Positions 33,425 to 42,262 of a stretch of DNA of 64,000 bases are shown piece after piece. The stretch spans positions 21,681 through 85,680 of the forward strand of contig URUD01000005.1 in assembly GCA_900550935.1 (NCBI GenBank), written 5' to 3'. The translations under genes were made by a program, and so were the position numbers. Numbering within the stretch: position 1 is the stretch's first letter; each line of letters starts with the position of its first letter. The stretch is from an uncultured Roseburia sp. GTDB taxonomy: Bacteria; Bacillota; Clostridia; Lachnospirales; Lachnospiraceae. The notes under the pieces are model-generated. The model saw nothing but the letters and a program-made list of their open reading frames with translations, made no database searches and had not been told where the DNA came from.

Positions 33425-33703
33425 TTACACCAATGCATTGTACTTTTCCAATAATCTGTTCGCGAAATCATCCATATCCACGTTGTAATTACCAGAGTTG
33501 ACACTTTCCTTAAGCTGTGCGACTCTATCTTCCCTGATATCCGAAGCTTCTGCCACTGCCTGTTTGGCGATCTGATAATCACGACCGAATGAAGAGATCT
33601 GGACTTCATCACGGGCGGCACTTGTCTGATATGTGCTGGCTGCTTTTACCGTTTTGTTCTTATTATATATTTGTGCCACTTGATTATAAGCCTCTATCCG
33701 CAT
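33425..33703 (-). CDS. flgM: Anti-sigma-28 factor FlgM
   Basis: 92 residues from the ATG at 33703 (GAAGGAG 9 nt upstream); the frame is open further 5' but without a site. The N-terminal MRIEAYNQVAQIYNKN and the C-terminal DFANRLLEKYNALV are typical of FlgM, with a SigD-binding C-terminal half (DIREDRVAQLKESVNSGNY). FlgM holds SigD until the hook is finished and it is exported. First gene of the late operon, itself under a SigD promoter, which gives negative feedback. Confidence 0.93.
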   Translation of the reverse strand: MRIEAYNQVAQIYNKNKTVKAASTYQTSAARDEVQISSFGRDYQIAKQAVAEASDIREDRVAQLKESVNSGNYNVDMDDFANRLLEKYNALV

Positions 33704-33746
33704 AATGGCATCTCCTTTCTTCCTTGAAATTCGCTTTCTAGTTTGT

Positions 33747-33773
33747 ATATCGGTTGAAATCATTTTTTCATTA
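33747..33773 (-). promoter_or_regulatory. SigD/FliA promoter of the flgM-flgN-flgK operon
   Basis: Minus strand TAAT (33770-33773), 15-nt spacer, ACCGATAT (33747-33754), about 45 nt before the flgM start. Confidence 0.75.
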
Positions 33774-33857
33774 GCTATTACTTGTAGATTTTATCGGTTT
33801 ATATTAAAATGGAGGTACCAATTAGGAATAAAATACCAGAAAGAAGAGGATTTTATC

Positions 33858-34421
33858 ATGGATATCGATGTACTGAAAAAATGTGGAAAAAACGTTACTT
33901 ATAAAAGAGGACAGGTCATCTGTCAGGAAGGAGAGATCGGACATTCCATGTTCATCCTGTTACAGGGAAATGCCGATATTACCATCAACTCGTTTTCCGA
34001 TCAGGCACAGAATCTCGGCACCTTACAGGAGGGCAGTTTCTTTGGTGAGATGTCATTGTTAGAGGGCAAACCGCGTTCTGCCACAATTGTCGCTCTTTCG
34101 GACGAAGTCATCGTGCTTGAGATCGCAGAGGAAAACTTCCCAATGCTGCTGCTCAATGCCTCTTCCATTACCTTCCGTATCCTGCTGACACTCAACAACC
34201 GTCTGAACGCCATGCTTGACCGTATCGAGGAAGATGATAAGAAATTCGTCTTCAAATACAAGAGAAATCCGATCTATAACACCATTCAAAAACTGGATGT
34301 GCGCAGTTTCCACAATATTTCCCAAAAAGACCCTGATTATGTCTGGGAATTATTAAAATACTTAAGTTCTTCTCTGGAAAAATTAAACCGCGAGTACATC
34401 CATCAGTTGGAGACGAAATAA
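33858..34421 (+). CDS. Cyclic nucleotide-binding domain protein
   Basis: 187 residues from the ATG at 33858 (AGAGGA upstream). Residues about 15-110 are a cNMP-binding beta-barrel (GQVICQEGEIGHSMFILLQG). Its phosphate-binding cassette FFGEMSLLEGKPRSATIVA retains the Gly-Glu and Arg that hold the cyclic phosphate. The C-terminal 70 residues are helical and have no helix-turn-helix, so it is not a CRP-type regulator by sequence. The class III cyclase gene follows at 15 nt, so this protein is probably the effector of the nucleotide made there. Output unknown; position beside the late flagellar operon suggests motility control. Confidence 0.85.
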   Translation: MDIDVLKKCGKNVTYKRGQVICQEGEIGHSMFILLQGNADITINSFSDQAQNLGTLQEGSFFGEMSLLEGKPRSATIVALSDEVIVLEIAEENFPMLLLNASSITFRILLTLNNRLNAMLDRIEEDDKKFVFKYKRNPIYNTIQKLDVRSFHNISQKDPDYVWELLKYLSSSLEKLNREYIHQLETK

Positions 34422-34436
34422 ATAAGGAACTCACCT

Positions 34437-36473
34437 ATGAAGAAATTTTCCAAACGAATGATTACCCTTTTGATCGCACTTGCAATCGGGTGCACGACCG
34501 GAGTGATTTCCTATCTGGATGTTTTTTCGGAAGCGGATACCATGCTTACCAACTGGATCTATGACCATACCTTTTTTCTGAAGGCAGATCATCGTATCAC
34601 GATCATTGCCCTTGATGAAAAAAGCACTGCCGAATATGGCAACTACCCAGACTGGGACAAATCCCTGTATGCGCAGGCTGTTTCCATTCTGTCCGAAAAT
34701 GATGCAGCCGTCATCGGACTGGATTTTACCCTTGCCGAAGATCCGTCCGGCGACTCCTCCGGTGCAGCAGCCTTGGCAAACGCCTGCAAAGCTGCCAGAA
34801 ATGTAGTTGCTGCTGCCGGTGCAACCTATGAGTCACCGAAAGAACAGCGCAATGACCCTTCCCGGAAAGACGAAACCGAGACACCGGAAGAACAGCCGGG
34901 TAACACTGCACCAAAAAATAATATCACTATACCGGCGACATCGGCCACGGACACCGAAACTCCCAACCTGCCAGATGACATAACCATCGACCTGCGCGGT
35001 GCCGATGCCTCTATGAAATGGGAAGACCGCAAGATTTCCAATCTTCTGTTTCCTTATTCCGCCCTGCTGGACTACGTTTCCATTGGTATCGTAAACGCTT
35101 CCCAGCAGTCCGAAGATGGCATTGTGCGTAATGCCGCGCTGACGGTCGACTATGACGGAACCACCTACGACAGTTTTGCCGTTGCCCTGTACCGGATTTA
35201 TCAGGATGCGCACAACCGTCTGGTTGTCCTGCCGACAGCAGACTCTGAGGGGCTGATCGGTTTTCATGCAATACAGGATATGAGCGGCTGTCAGGTCATT
35301 TCCTTTGCCGATCTGCTCTCCGGTTCCTATGATGCCTCCCTGATCAAGGATAACATTGTCATCATCGGCGAATATAAGAATGATACAACCGGAGACAATG
35401 CTTTTTCCAACTTTATCCATCCAAATCAGAACTGGCAGGAGATTACCACACAGGTTTCTATCCTGCAGAGTTTATTAAATGACAATGCCGTCATTACTGT
35501 TAATGAGTTATTTCAGGCACTCTTTTTTGCCATTATGGCTGCCCTGTTTTACCTGTTGGCTGTCAACCGAAAACTCTGGGTTACGATCCTTTCCCATATT
35601 ATTATACTTTCCACCTTTATCAGTGTTGGATACGCGTTAAACTATTATGGATACCGGTTATCGCTTTTGATTCCGATCATCTTTTTTCCGTGTATCATCA
35701 TCATTGAACTGATCCAGCGTACTCTGGTAAGCATCTATGAGAAAAAACGGATGGAATGGACTCTTAAGATGTATGTGGATTCACAGGTTGTCGATGCCAT
35801 TACCAGCAAATCCCCAGTAGAACTGGCATCCGTCAGCGAACGCCGTCATATTGCAGTACTTTTTGTTGACATCCGTGGTTTCACGACCATTTCCGAGTCC
35901 TTAGAGCCGGAGCAGGTCGTTGAAATCTTAAACGAATATCTCTCGCTGGTTGCGGCCGCCATTTCGCACTGGGGCGGTACACTGGACAAATTTATCGGAG
36001 ATGCTGCAATGGCAATTTTCAACGCACCAAACGACCAGCCGGATTATGTTCTGTGTGCCGTATGTGCCGCTGCAGAGATTGCTGAAAGTTCAGAGGCTCT
36101 CCGGCAGAAATTTGAAAAGCGCTTCCACAGAACCGTAAGTTTCGGTATCGGTGTCAACTGTGGTGATGCCATCGTCGGAAACATCGGCTGCAGCAGCCGC
36201 ATGGACTATACTGCGATCGGTGATACCGTCAATGTTGCAGCGCGTCTGGAAGCAAATGCAAAACCGGGTCAGATCCTGGTCAGCCAGGCTGTTATGGATA
36301 TTATTTCTCCTCATGTTATTTCCGCTCTGATCGGACCGCTTTCCTTAAAAGGAAAAACAAAAACCGTTACCGCATATGAGATCAACCAGATTACAAGTCT
36401 GCCGGAGCGCAGTTCCCGCAGTAGAAAGGAGCATCTCCTTGAAAAAACTATATTGCATTCCGAAACTCGATGA
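34437..36473 (+). CDS. CHASE2-domain class III adenylate/guanylate cyclase
   Basis: 678 residues. TM1 at about 8-29, extracellular CHASE2 sensor (ITIIALDEKSTAEYGNYPDW) to about 355 with a Pro/Glu/Thr-rich insert at 140-182, then three TM helices to about 435. The cyclase domain (about 480-640) follows with VLFVDIRGF and DKFIGDAAMAIF supplying the two metal Asp and the purine-binding Lys. MDYTAIGDTVNVAARLE has Thr at the base-specifying position, as in class IIIb adenylate cyclases, so cAMP is favoured. Arg of AARLE stabilises the transition state. cAMP signalling is uncommon in Firmicutes. The gene's 3' end overlaps the next one by 35 nt. Confidence 0.9.
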   Translation: MKKFSKRMITLLIALAIGCTTGVISYLDVFSEADTMLTNWIYDHTFFLKADHRITIIALDEKSTAEYGNYPDWDKSLYAQAVSILSENDAAVIGLDFTLAEDPSGDSSGAAALANACKAARNVVAAAGATYESPKEQRNDPSRKDETETPEEQPGNTAPKNNITIPATSATDTETPNLPDDITIDLRGADASMKWEDRKISNLLFPYSALLDYVSIGIVNASQQSEDGIVRNAALTVDYDGTTYDSFAVALYRIYQDAHNRLVVLPTADSEGLIGFHAIQDMSGCQVISFADLLSGSYDASLIKDNIVIIGEYKNDTTGDNAFSNFIHPNQNWQEITTQVSILQSLLNDNAVITVNELFQALFFAIMAALFYLLAVNRKLWVTILSHIIILSTFISVGYALNYYGYRLSLLIPIIFFPCIIIIELIQRTLVSIYEKKRMEWTLKMYVDSQVVDAITSKSPVELASVSERRHIAVLFVDIRGFTTISESLEPEQVVEILNEYLSLVAAAISHWGGTLDKFIGDAAMAIFNAPNDQPDYVLCAVCAAAEIAESSEALRQKFEKRFHRTVSFGIGVNCGDAIVGNIGCSSRMDYTAIGDTVNVAARLEANAKPGQILVSQAVMDIISPHVISALIGPLSLKGKTKTVTAYEINQITSLPERSSRSRKEHLLEKTILHSETR

Positions 36474-37227
36474 GCTTTCCCAGTTCATTGCGTTCTCCGA
36501 AAAATACAATGCCGGATTTGAATACAACGATTTTTTTCTGCCGGCCATCCTCGATGATCCAGATGAGGTAAAAAGACGGGTCGACATCTACTGCTCGATC
36601 AACCGCGACCGCAGCGAAGATACGTTACATGGTGTATTTTTAGATATCTGTGTCAACAGCGACGATCCAAAGATACAGGAAGTCTCTGATTTCCGCATCC
36701 ACCAGAGCATGGACATTGCAAAAGAACTCGGGGTGCGTGCGGTGATCTTCCATACAAATCACATCCCTAATTTCCGGTTACAGACTTATCGGACAAACTG
36801 GCTTTCCCGCAATGCCGCATACTGGAAAAAACTGTTAAACGAGTATCCGGCTGTGGAAGTCTATGTGGAAAATATGTTTGACGATGAACCGGATCTGCTT
36901 TTAGCTCTGGCAAAAGAGCTTTCTGATGTGCCGCACTTTGGTGTATGCCTTGATTTTGCACATGCGTATCTGTCAAAAACGTCAATCCAGGCGTGGAGTA
37001 ATGCACTGCGTCCCTACACAAGGCATCTGCATATCAATGATAATTTCCAGATGGAAGACACGCATAATCCGGTCGGAAACGGGTCACTTCCCTGGGAGGT
37101 ATACCGCGATTTCATCGATGCCTTTTCCCCGGAGGAACGCCCAAGTGTACTGATCGAGGTGCGCAGTTATAAAGACCTGCTGGCATCTGTCACTTATATG
37201 GAACAAAAAAAGCTCTATCCGTTTTAA
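36439..37227 (+). CDS. Sugar phosphate isomerase/epimerase-like TIM-barrel protein
   Basis: 262 residues from a TTG at 36439, chosen because AAAGGAG lies 8 nt before it; the gene begins inside the 3' end of the cyclase gene. Motifs are AP-endonuclease-2-like: GVRAVIFHTNHIP, VEVYVENMFDD, FGVCLDFAHAYLS (Asp/His metal ligands), HLHINDNF, and IEVRSYKDL near the end. The superfamily includes xylose isomerase-like and inosose dehydratase-like enzymes. The substrate cannot be named. Translational coupling to the cyclase suggests shared regulation. Confidence 0.8.
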   Translation: MKKLYCIPKLDELSQFIAFSEKYNAGFEYNDFFLPAILDDPDEVKRRVDIYCSINRDRSEDTLHGVFLDICVNSDDPKIQEVSDFRIHQSMDIAKELGVRAVIFHTNHIPNFRLQTYRTNWLSRNAAYWKKLLNEYPAVEVYVENMFDDEPDLLLALAKELSDVPHFGVCLDFAHAYLSKTSIQAWSNALRPYTRHLHINDNFQMEDTHNPVGNGSLPWEVYRDFIDAFSPEERPSVLIEVRSYKDLLASVTYMEQKKLYPF

Positions 37228-37243
37228 ACGGACAGAGCTTTTT
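37205..37243. terminator. Bidirectional intrinsic terminator
   Basis: AAAAAAGCTCTATCCGTTT pairs with AAACGGACAGAGCTTTTT (one mismatch) around the stop codon of the TIM-barrel gene. Serves the convergent EAL gene too. Confidence 0.85.
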
Positions 37244-37261
37244 ATCAGGAATTTTCTTTGA

Positions 37262-38704
37262 TCAGAAACTGATCTTATTTTCTTTCTGGTCAAGCAGGCA
37301 TTCAAACTCTGCCGCAGGCATCGGTTGATAGTATAAAAATCCCTGTGCCCTGCGGCATCCACAGTCAAGCAGAAAATCCTGCTGCTCTTTTTCCTCAACA
37401 CCCTCTACGATAATGCTGACATCTAATTCATGCAGCATCTGTATCGTATGGCGCATAATTGTCTGGCTCCTACTGTTCCTGATATCAAGAATAAAGCCCC
37501 GGTCTATCTTGATCTCGTCGACCGGCTGGTTTTTCAGCATCGTCATTGTGGAATAGCCTGTCCCAAAATCATCCATTGACAGGGTAAACCCATACTCTTT
37601 TAGAAATTTCATATTCTCATACATTACATCTTCCTGCTCGGAAAACCCACTCTCCGTCAGTTCGAGAAAGACATACTCTGGTGGTACATGATACTGTGCA
37701 GCAAGTCCGACAAGACGTTTACGGAAGTCCCGGTCAAACACATGGCTTCTCGAGATATTAATGGAAACAGGAACAACGTGCTTTCCCTCTTCCAGCCGTC
37801 TTCCGATCATCTCAAATACTTTTGTCCAGACATAAACATCTACATCTATAATAAGTCCGTTTTGCTCCAGAACCGGTAAAAACTGTGCCGGTGAAACCGT
37901 CCCCCGCTCCGGGTGAAGCCAGCGCACCAGTGCCTCCCCTCCGATGATCCTGCCATTTCTCATATCAACTTTAGGCTGCACAAACACTGCAAGCTGATTT
38001 TCTTCCAACGCACCAATAATATCATTCTCGATCATTTTGTTGAGCATCATCTGATCGCGCATCTTATCATCAAAAAACGCATATTTCGCATAAAATTTGC
38101 CTTTTATCGTATTGAGTGCCATCGTCGCACAGTCTTTCATCAGACTGACCGGTGTCGTGTAACTCTCTGCCACACAGATTCCAAATGCCGGAAGTACCTT
38201 ATAGGCGATCTGAAACGAGGCGATCTGCTCGTCAATCTCTTTTACCATATCAACCAGATCACTTTTTTTCTCATAGGGAGTCAATATCGCAAAAACGTCC
38301 GCACGAACATGAGAGAGTACTACATGTGCTCTCTTTTTCTTCTGCACCCGCAGGGCATCTGCCACACATTTTAAGAGATCATCGCCTGCACTGCGCCCAC
38401 AAAACTCATTGATCGATTTGAAATTTGCAAAGTCCAGTATGATCATTGCAAATTTCAGTTCCGGATTCTGCAGCATTTCCTCTGCAGCTTTATAATTAAA
38501 TCCGCGCAGATTATAAAGTTCCGTCATCATCTGACGGTTACTCTCCAGGTTATTCTCTGCGAGTTTATGAAGGGAATAAAGATACAACTCAAGCTCTTTT
38601 TCATTCAGGGATTTGATCACCTGCTCTGCCGACCATTCTCTGCCGTTCTGTTCTCCACCCATACATCCACACTCTCTGTTTCTGCCCTTTTTCCATTTGG
38701 GCAT
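37262..38704 (-). CDS. EAL-domain c-di-GMP phosphodiesterase with degenerate GGDEF domain
   Basis: 480 residues, no membrane segment. Residues about 70-210 are a GGDEF-type domain in which the active signature has become RADVF (HVRADVFAIL), so no cyclase activity is expected. Residues 225-470 are EAL: GGEALVRW, VSINISRSHV, FLELTESGF, MDDFGTGYSTM, IKIDRGFI and VEGVEEKEQ. These keep the metal Glu/Asn/Glu/Asp and the general-base Lys. It should hydrolyse c-di-GMP, perhaps controlled by nucleotide binding at the dead GGDEF. The start is uncertain between 38704 and 38662. An extended -10 (TGTTATAAT) lies upstream. Confidence 0.92.
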   Translation of the reverse strand: MPKWKKGRNRECGCMGGEQNGREWSAEQVIKSLNEKELELYLYSLHKLAENNLESNRQMMTELYNLRGFNYKAAEEMLQNPELKFAMIILDFANFKSINEFCGRSAGDDLLKCVADALRVQKKKRAHVVLSHVRADVFAILTPYEKKSDLVDMVKEIDEQIASFQIAYKVLPAFGICVAESYTTPVSLMKDCATMALNTIKGKFYAKYAFFDDKMRDQMMLNKMIENDIIGALEENQLAVFVQPKVDMRNGRIIGGEALVRWLHPERGTVSPAQFLPVLEQNGLIIDVDVYVWTKVFEMIGRRLEEGKHVVPVSINISRSHVFDRDFRKRLVGLAAQYHVPPEYVFLELTESGFSEQEDVMYENMKFLKEYGFTLSMDDFGTGYSTMTMLKNQPVDEIKIDRGFILDIRNSRSQTIMRHTIQMLHELDVSIIVEGVEEKEQQDFLLDCGCRRAQGFLYYQPMPAAEFECLLDQKENKISF

Positions 38705-38725
38705 TTTTCTGTATTTCTTTCCATT

Positions 38726-38734
38726 ATTATAACA
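38726..38734 (-). promoter_or_regulatory. Extended -10 promoter element for the EAL gene
   Basis: Minus strand TGT-TATAAT about 22 nt before the start codon; no good -35. The short distance leaves only a brief leader. Confidence 0.4.
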
Positions 38735-38768
38735 TTGTTTGTGGATTTTTCCTAGGTGTAATTATTTC

Positions 38769-39608
38769 TTACTCTGCCTGTCCCTTTTCTCTTTCCTGCG
38801 AGGTCAATGTCTCATTCATACTTCCGGTACGGTAGCCGCCAAGATCAACGGTCACATAGGCAAATCCGATCTTCTTTAAACAGGCATAGATCTGTGTCCG
38901 GTTTTCCTCTTCCATCAACCGCTGCAGTTCCTCCGGCAGCACTTCGATACGCGCCATCATTCCATGGATCCGCACTCTGACCTGATGAAACCCCAGATCC
39001 AGAAGATACTGCTCCGCAAGGTCTACCATGTGCAGTTTTTCTTCACTGATGGTCTCGCCATACACAAAACGGGAGGATAAACAGGCAAAGGACTGTTTAT
39101 CCCAGGTTTTAAGTCCTAACTCTCTGGACAGTTCTCTGATCTCTGCCTTGTTTAAACCTGCCTCCCGCAGCGGACTTTTGATCTGCAGTTCTTTAACTGC
39201 CACAAGTCCCGGACGGTAATCGCCATTGTCATCCATGTTAGATCCCTCTGCTACAGCAGCAATGTTATTTTCCCTGGCGATCTTAAGTATTTTTTCAAAG
39301 AGTTCGTGTTTGCATAAGTAGCATCGGTTCTTCGGGTTCTGACGGAAACCCTCGATATCCAGCTCTTCGGAATGGCAGACCAGATGTCTGATGCCATTCT
39401 CCTCACAAAATGCCTTTGCCTCTTTTAATTCCCTCTCCGGGAAAGAACAGGAAGCTGCCGTTACTGCGATCACACGGTCTCCCAATACATTCTGTGCCAC
39501 TTTTAATAAAAAAGTCGAATCCACACCGCTGGAAAATGCAACTGCAACACTTCCCAAAGATGCAAGATAGTCCTGTAATTTCTGATATTTTTCCTGTAAT
39601 GTTTCCAT
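38769..39608 (-). CDS. larE: ATP-dependent sacrificial sulfur transferase LarE
   Basis: 279 residues from the ATG at 39608 (AAAGGA upstream). The PP-loop is VAVAFSSGVDSTFLL (SGGxDS-type) at about residues 20-34. CYLCKHELFEKI and KQSFACLSSRF follow; the Cys in SFACLSSR is at the position of the sacrificial Cys of LarE. The family adds sulfur to pyridinium-dicarboxylate mononucleotide in making the nickel-pincer cofactor of lactate racemase. No larB, larC or larA is in the window, so it may serve a distant larA-like enzyme or another sulfuration. Confidence 0.9.
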   Translation of the reverse strand: METLQEKYQKLQDYLASLGSVAVAFSSGVDSTFLLKVAQNVLGDRVIAVTAASCSFPERELKEAKAFCEENGIRHLVCHSEELDIEGFRQNPKNRCYLCKHELFEKILKIARENNIAAVAEGSNMDDNGDYRPGLVAVKELQIKSPLREAGLNKAEIRELSRELGLKTWDKQSFACLSSRFVYGETISEEKLHMVDLAEQYLLDLGFHQVRVRIHGMMARIEVLPEELQRLMEEENRTQIYACLKKIGFAYVTVDLGGYRTGSMNETLTSQEREKGQAE

Positions 39609-39648
39609 ATATGTCAATCCTTTCCAGGGTAATATTTTTACAGTTTAA

Positions 39649-39682
39649 AATGGTCCATTCCGTAACGAATGAACCATTTTTA
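39649..39682 (-). terminator. Intrinsic terminator after the histidine kinase gene
   Basis: AAAATGGTCCATTC and GAATGAACCATTTTT form a stem with one mismatch around CGTAAC; in the minus direction it follows the kinase stop at 39732 by about 50 nt. Could also act in the plus direction, though no plus-strand gene is here. Confidence 0.75.
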
Positions 39683-39731
39683 TATTATCATTATCTATTC
39701 TATTATGCTATCTTTTTTTGCCAGATACCCA

Positions 39732-42233
39732 CTATGCCTGTTTAAATTCCAGCACGACCTTGAACAGATCGCCGTCCACATACAGGTTACAGGTGCCGCC
39801 CATCAGTTCCATCAGACTGTTTGCAATAGAAAGTCCAAGTCCGCTGCCCTCTGTATTTCTGGAGCTGTCGCCGCGCACAAACCGCTCCATCAGTTCGTCG
39901 CTGCTGATGTTTAAGGCGTATTTGGATGTATTGCGGAATGTGATCTCTACCTTTCCATCCCTGTTTTCCATATTAATGTAGACTCTGGTGCCCGGCTGCG
40001 CATATTTACAGATGTTGTTCATCAGGTTGTCAATGACACGCCAGAAATGTCTGCCATCTGCCATGATATAGACCGGCTCCTCCGGTTTTTTGATCTGCAG
40101 ATCCAGTTCTGCTGCTTTCGTGCGCTCTTCAAATTCTCCCACAGTCTGTACCATAAAGACACCTGCTTCGAGCCGTTCAAGATGAACCGGCAGATTTCCG
40201 GTAGATGCCTTGGATGCCTCCATCAGATCTTCGATCAGTTTTTTCAGTCTTGCGGACTGGCGTTCCAATACCTCTAAATATTCCTCCGCGGTCGGATTAT
40301 CCAGCTTTTCTTTTTCCAATAGATCAACATAATTGATGATCGAAGTCAGCGGTGTTTTGATATCATGTGAAACATTCGTGATCAGTTCGGTTTTAAAACG
40401 CTCGCTCTTCATCCGCTCATCGACCGCTTTTGACATTCCCTCGCTGATGCCGTTGATCGCCTCTCCATGACGTTTGAAATCAAACATCATCTGTGAGGTA
40501 TCGATCTTGTGTGCCAGATCGCCTTTTGCAATCCGTTCCCCGCCGTCTTTCAGCTGTTTCATCTGGACTGCTGTGCAGATGATCACGACCGTGATCACAG
40601 TTCTTTCGATCAGCCAGACAAAAAGCAGGATCTGAAAATTATACTGCAGGATCAGGATGCCGAAAAATTCAAAGACCATCAGTACCGCCAGCACAATGAT
40701 GATGCGCCAGAGAAATGTGATATTTTCCCATGTCATACGCAAAAACCGATTGACCGGTGCAAGCACTTTATAGATCAATGTATTTCTCCACCATTTTCCC
40801 CGCTTGATACGGACCGCTGCACTTAAAAGATACCACAGGAAAAACCATCCCATCACAAGTCCGAGAAACAGAAAGACCTGCAGAAATGGTGTTTCCGGTA
40901 ACTGATAACCGATCTCACTCATGATACAGAGCAAAAGAAGTTCCACACCAAAAAACAGCCCTGTCTCCACATCAAACCACATTTTGTCCACAGGCATGGC
41001 TACGATCTCATCCGTTCCCTTTCTGTGTCCGGCTGCACAAAGCAGAAATACAAATGTCCCAATCCCCAGTGCCAGTGTTACTGCAAATATTACAAACACC
41101 AGATACCGCCACCGATATGCCAGTGTGACGAGCGTATTTGCCTGCACGTACATATCAGCCGAATTCCAGGAATATCCGATACCATCCGGAAGTACCGAAA
41201 CCACAATATAATTTTTTCCCTTCTCTCCGGTGTTTACATGCAGCGTATAATTTGCATCCAGATAATAATCATCTGTACCTGCACTTACCACTTTGGCACC
41301 ATTTCCTGTATCAATGTCTGTGACCTTATCCGCATCAATTTCCCGGATGCCGCTAAGGACAAGCTTTCCAAGCATTTTTCTGTCAAGGCCGATATTATCA
41401 AGCATTACAAAAGTGAACTCATTCTGGGAAAGGATCTGACTTACATGCTCTATCGTACTATCATCCAGCTCTCCCTGCAGCTGCCTCCCCTGCGGTTCCA
41501 GATAATACGTTTCCGTTGTTGCACTCGTCGCAGTATCCGCTATCATATATCCGTCGGATGTAACATTTTCGCCACCCTCTTCGTAAGCTGTTGTCGCTTC
41601 CGAAACGGATGGTTCCTGTTCATACACCTGTTTTTCCGCATTATAGTAATAATAGTATTCAGATCCATCCCATTGCAGTGCTACCTGCTGTACCGGGTAA
41701 TATTGATCTTCCACTCCATAATACAGTATTCCGGTTTTCTTATCATAGCCAATCGTATCCACATACAGGCTTTTCCAGTTGTCGGACATATGCGTTACCC
41801 ATGCCGAGCCGAACAGAAATCCATCTTCGTAATGCAGCTCTGTACTGTCTGAGATGTCAATTTCAGAACTTCTGATGTCATTTGCAGAAATCTTTTTTGT
41901 AAAATTGCGTTCCAGATAATTTTCTGCTTTATTCAGATCGATTCCTTCCAGATTCTGTGCTTCTATAATTCCATAACGGTAACTTTTTCCCTCAAATGCC
42001 TTTTCGTTTGCATTTTTATACCCGGACAGGTAATTTTTTAAAGCAAGAATTGCATATCTGCTGCTTACCTCTCCGATCATCCGCTCTTTTACCTGCTCTT
42101 CTGTTTCTGTATATATACCTTCCCCTGTCATTGCCATAATTACTGCAGCACTTGCGACACATCCCACCGCACATATAGTTAATATAATCCACGCTACAAA
42201 TTTTGCTGCGGCAGAGTTCTTCCATTTTTTCAT
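39732..42233 (-). CDS. Large membrane sensor histidine kinase
   Basis: 833 residues. TM1 about 12-34; a long extracellular part (about 35-370) with a Tyr-rich stretch (YYYYYNAEKQVYEQEP) and no known sensor motif. Then TM helices cluster from about 375 to 570 (VFVIFAVTLALGIGTFVFLLC, FLQVFLFLGLVMGWFFLWYLL, IIVLAVLMVFEFFGILIL), a HAMP-like linker, HisKA with VSHDIKTPLTSIINYVDLL, and HATPase_c (DNLMNNICKYA, GSGLGLSIANSLMELMGG). It follows the OmpR-type regulator with a 29-nt gap, so the two form a two-component system. Stimulus unknown. Confidence 0.93.
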   Translation of the reverse strand: MKKWKNSAAAKFVAWIILTICAVGCVASAAVIMAMTGEGIYTETEEQVKERMIGEVSSRYAILALKNYLSGYKNANEKAFEGKSYRYGIIEAQNLEGIDLNKAENYLERNFTKKISANDIRSSEIDISDSTELHYEDGFLFGSAWVTHMSDNWKSLYVDTIGYDKKTGILYYGVEDQYYPVQQVALQWDGSEYYYYYNAEKQVYEQEPSVSEATTAYEEGGENVTSDGYMIADTATSATTETYYLEPQGRQLQGELDDSTIEHVSQILSQNEFTFVMLDNIGLDRKMLGKLVLSGIREIDADKVTDIDTGNGAKVVSAGTDDYYLDANYTLHVNTGEKGKNYIVVSVLPDGIGYSWNSADMYVQANTLVTLAYRWRYLVFVIFAVTLALGIGTFVFLLCAAGHRKGTDEIVAMPVDKMWFDVETGLFFGVELLLLCIMSEIGYQLPETPFLQVFLFLGLVMGWFFLWYLLSAAVRIKRGKWWRNTLIYKVLAPVNRFLRMTWENITFLWRIIIVLAVLMVFEFFGILILQYNFQILLFVWLIERTVITVVIICTAVQMKQLKDGGERIAKGDLAHKIDTSQMMFDFKRHGEAINGISEGMSKAVDERMKSERFKTELITNVSHDIKTPLTSIINYVDLLEKEKLDNPTAEEYLEVLERQSARLKKLIEDLMEASKASTGNLPVHLERLEAGVFMVQTVGEFEERTKAAELDLQIKKPEEPVYIMADGRHFWRVIDNLMNNICKYAQPGTRVYINMENRDGKVEITFRNTSKYALNISSDELMERFVRGDSSRNTEGSGLGLSIANSLMELMGGTCNLYVDGDLFKVVLEFKQA

Positions 42234-42262
42234 AGAATTCTCCCTTCCTCTTTTCTGTTTCG

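Noticed and set aside
33784..33800. Second SigD promoter (ACCGATAA on minus) upstream of flgM
   Set aside because: No TAAA-like -35 at 14-16 nt; the site at 33747-33773 is complete and better placed.
41025..41852. 275-codon plus-strand frame opposite the histidine kinase
   Set aside because: No ribosome site, Ile/Cys/His-rich composition without motifs, and fully antisense to a well-defined gene.
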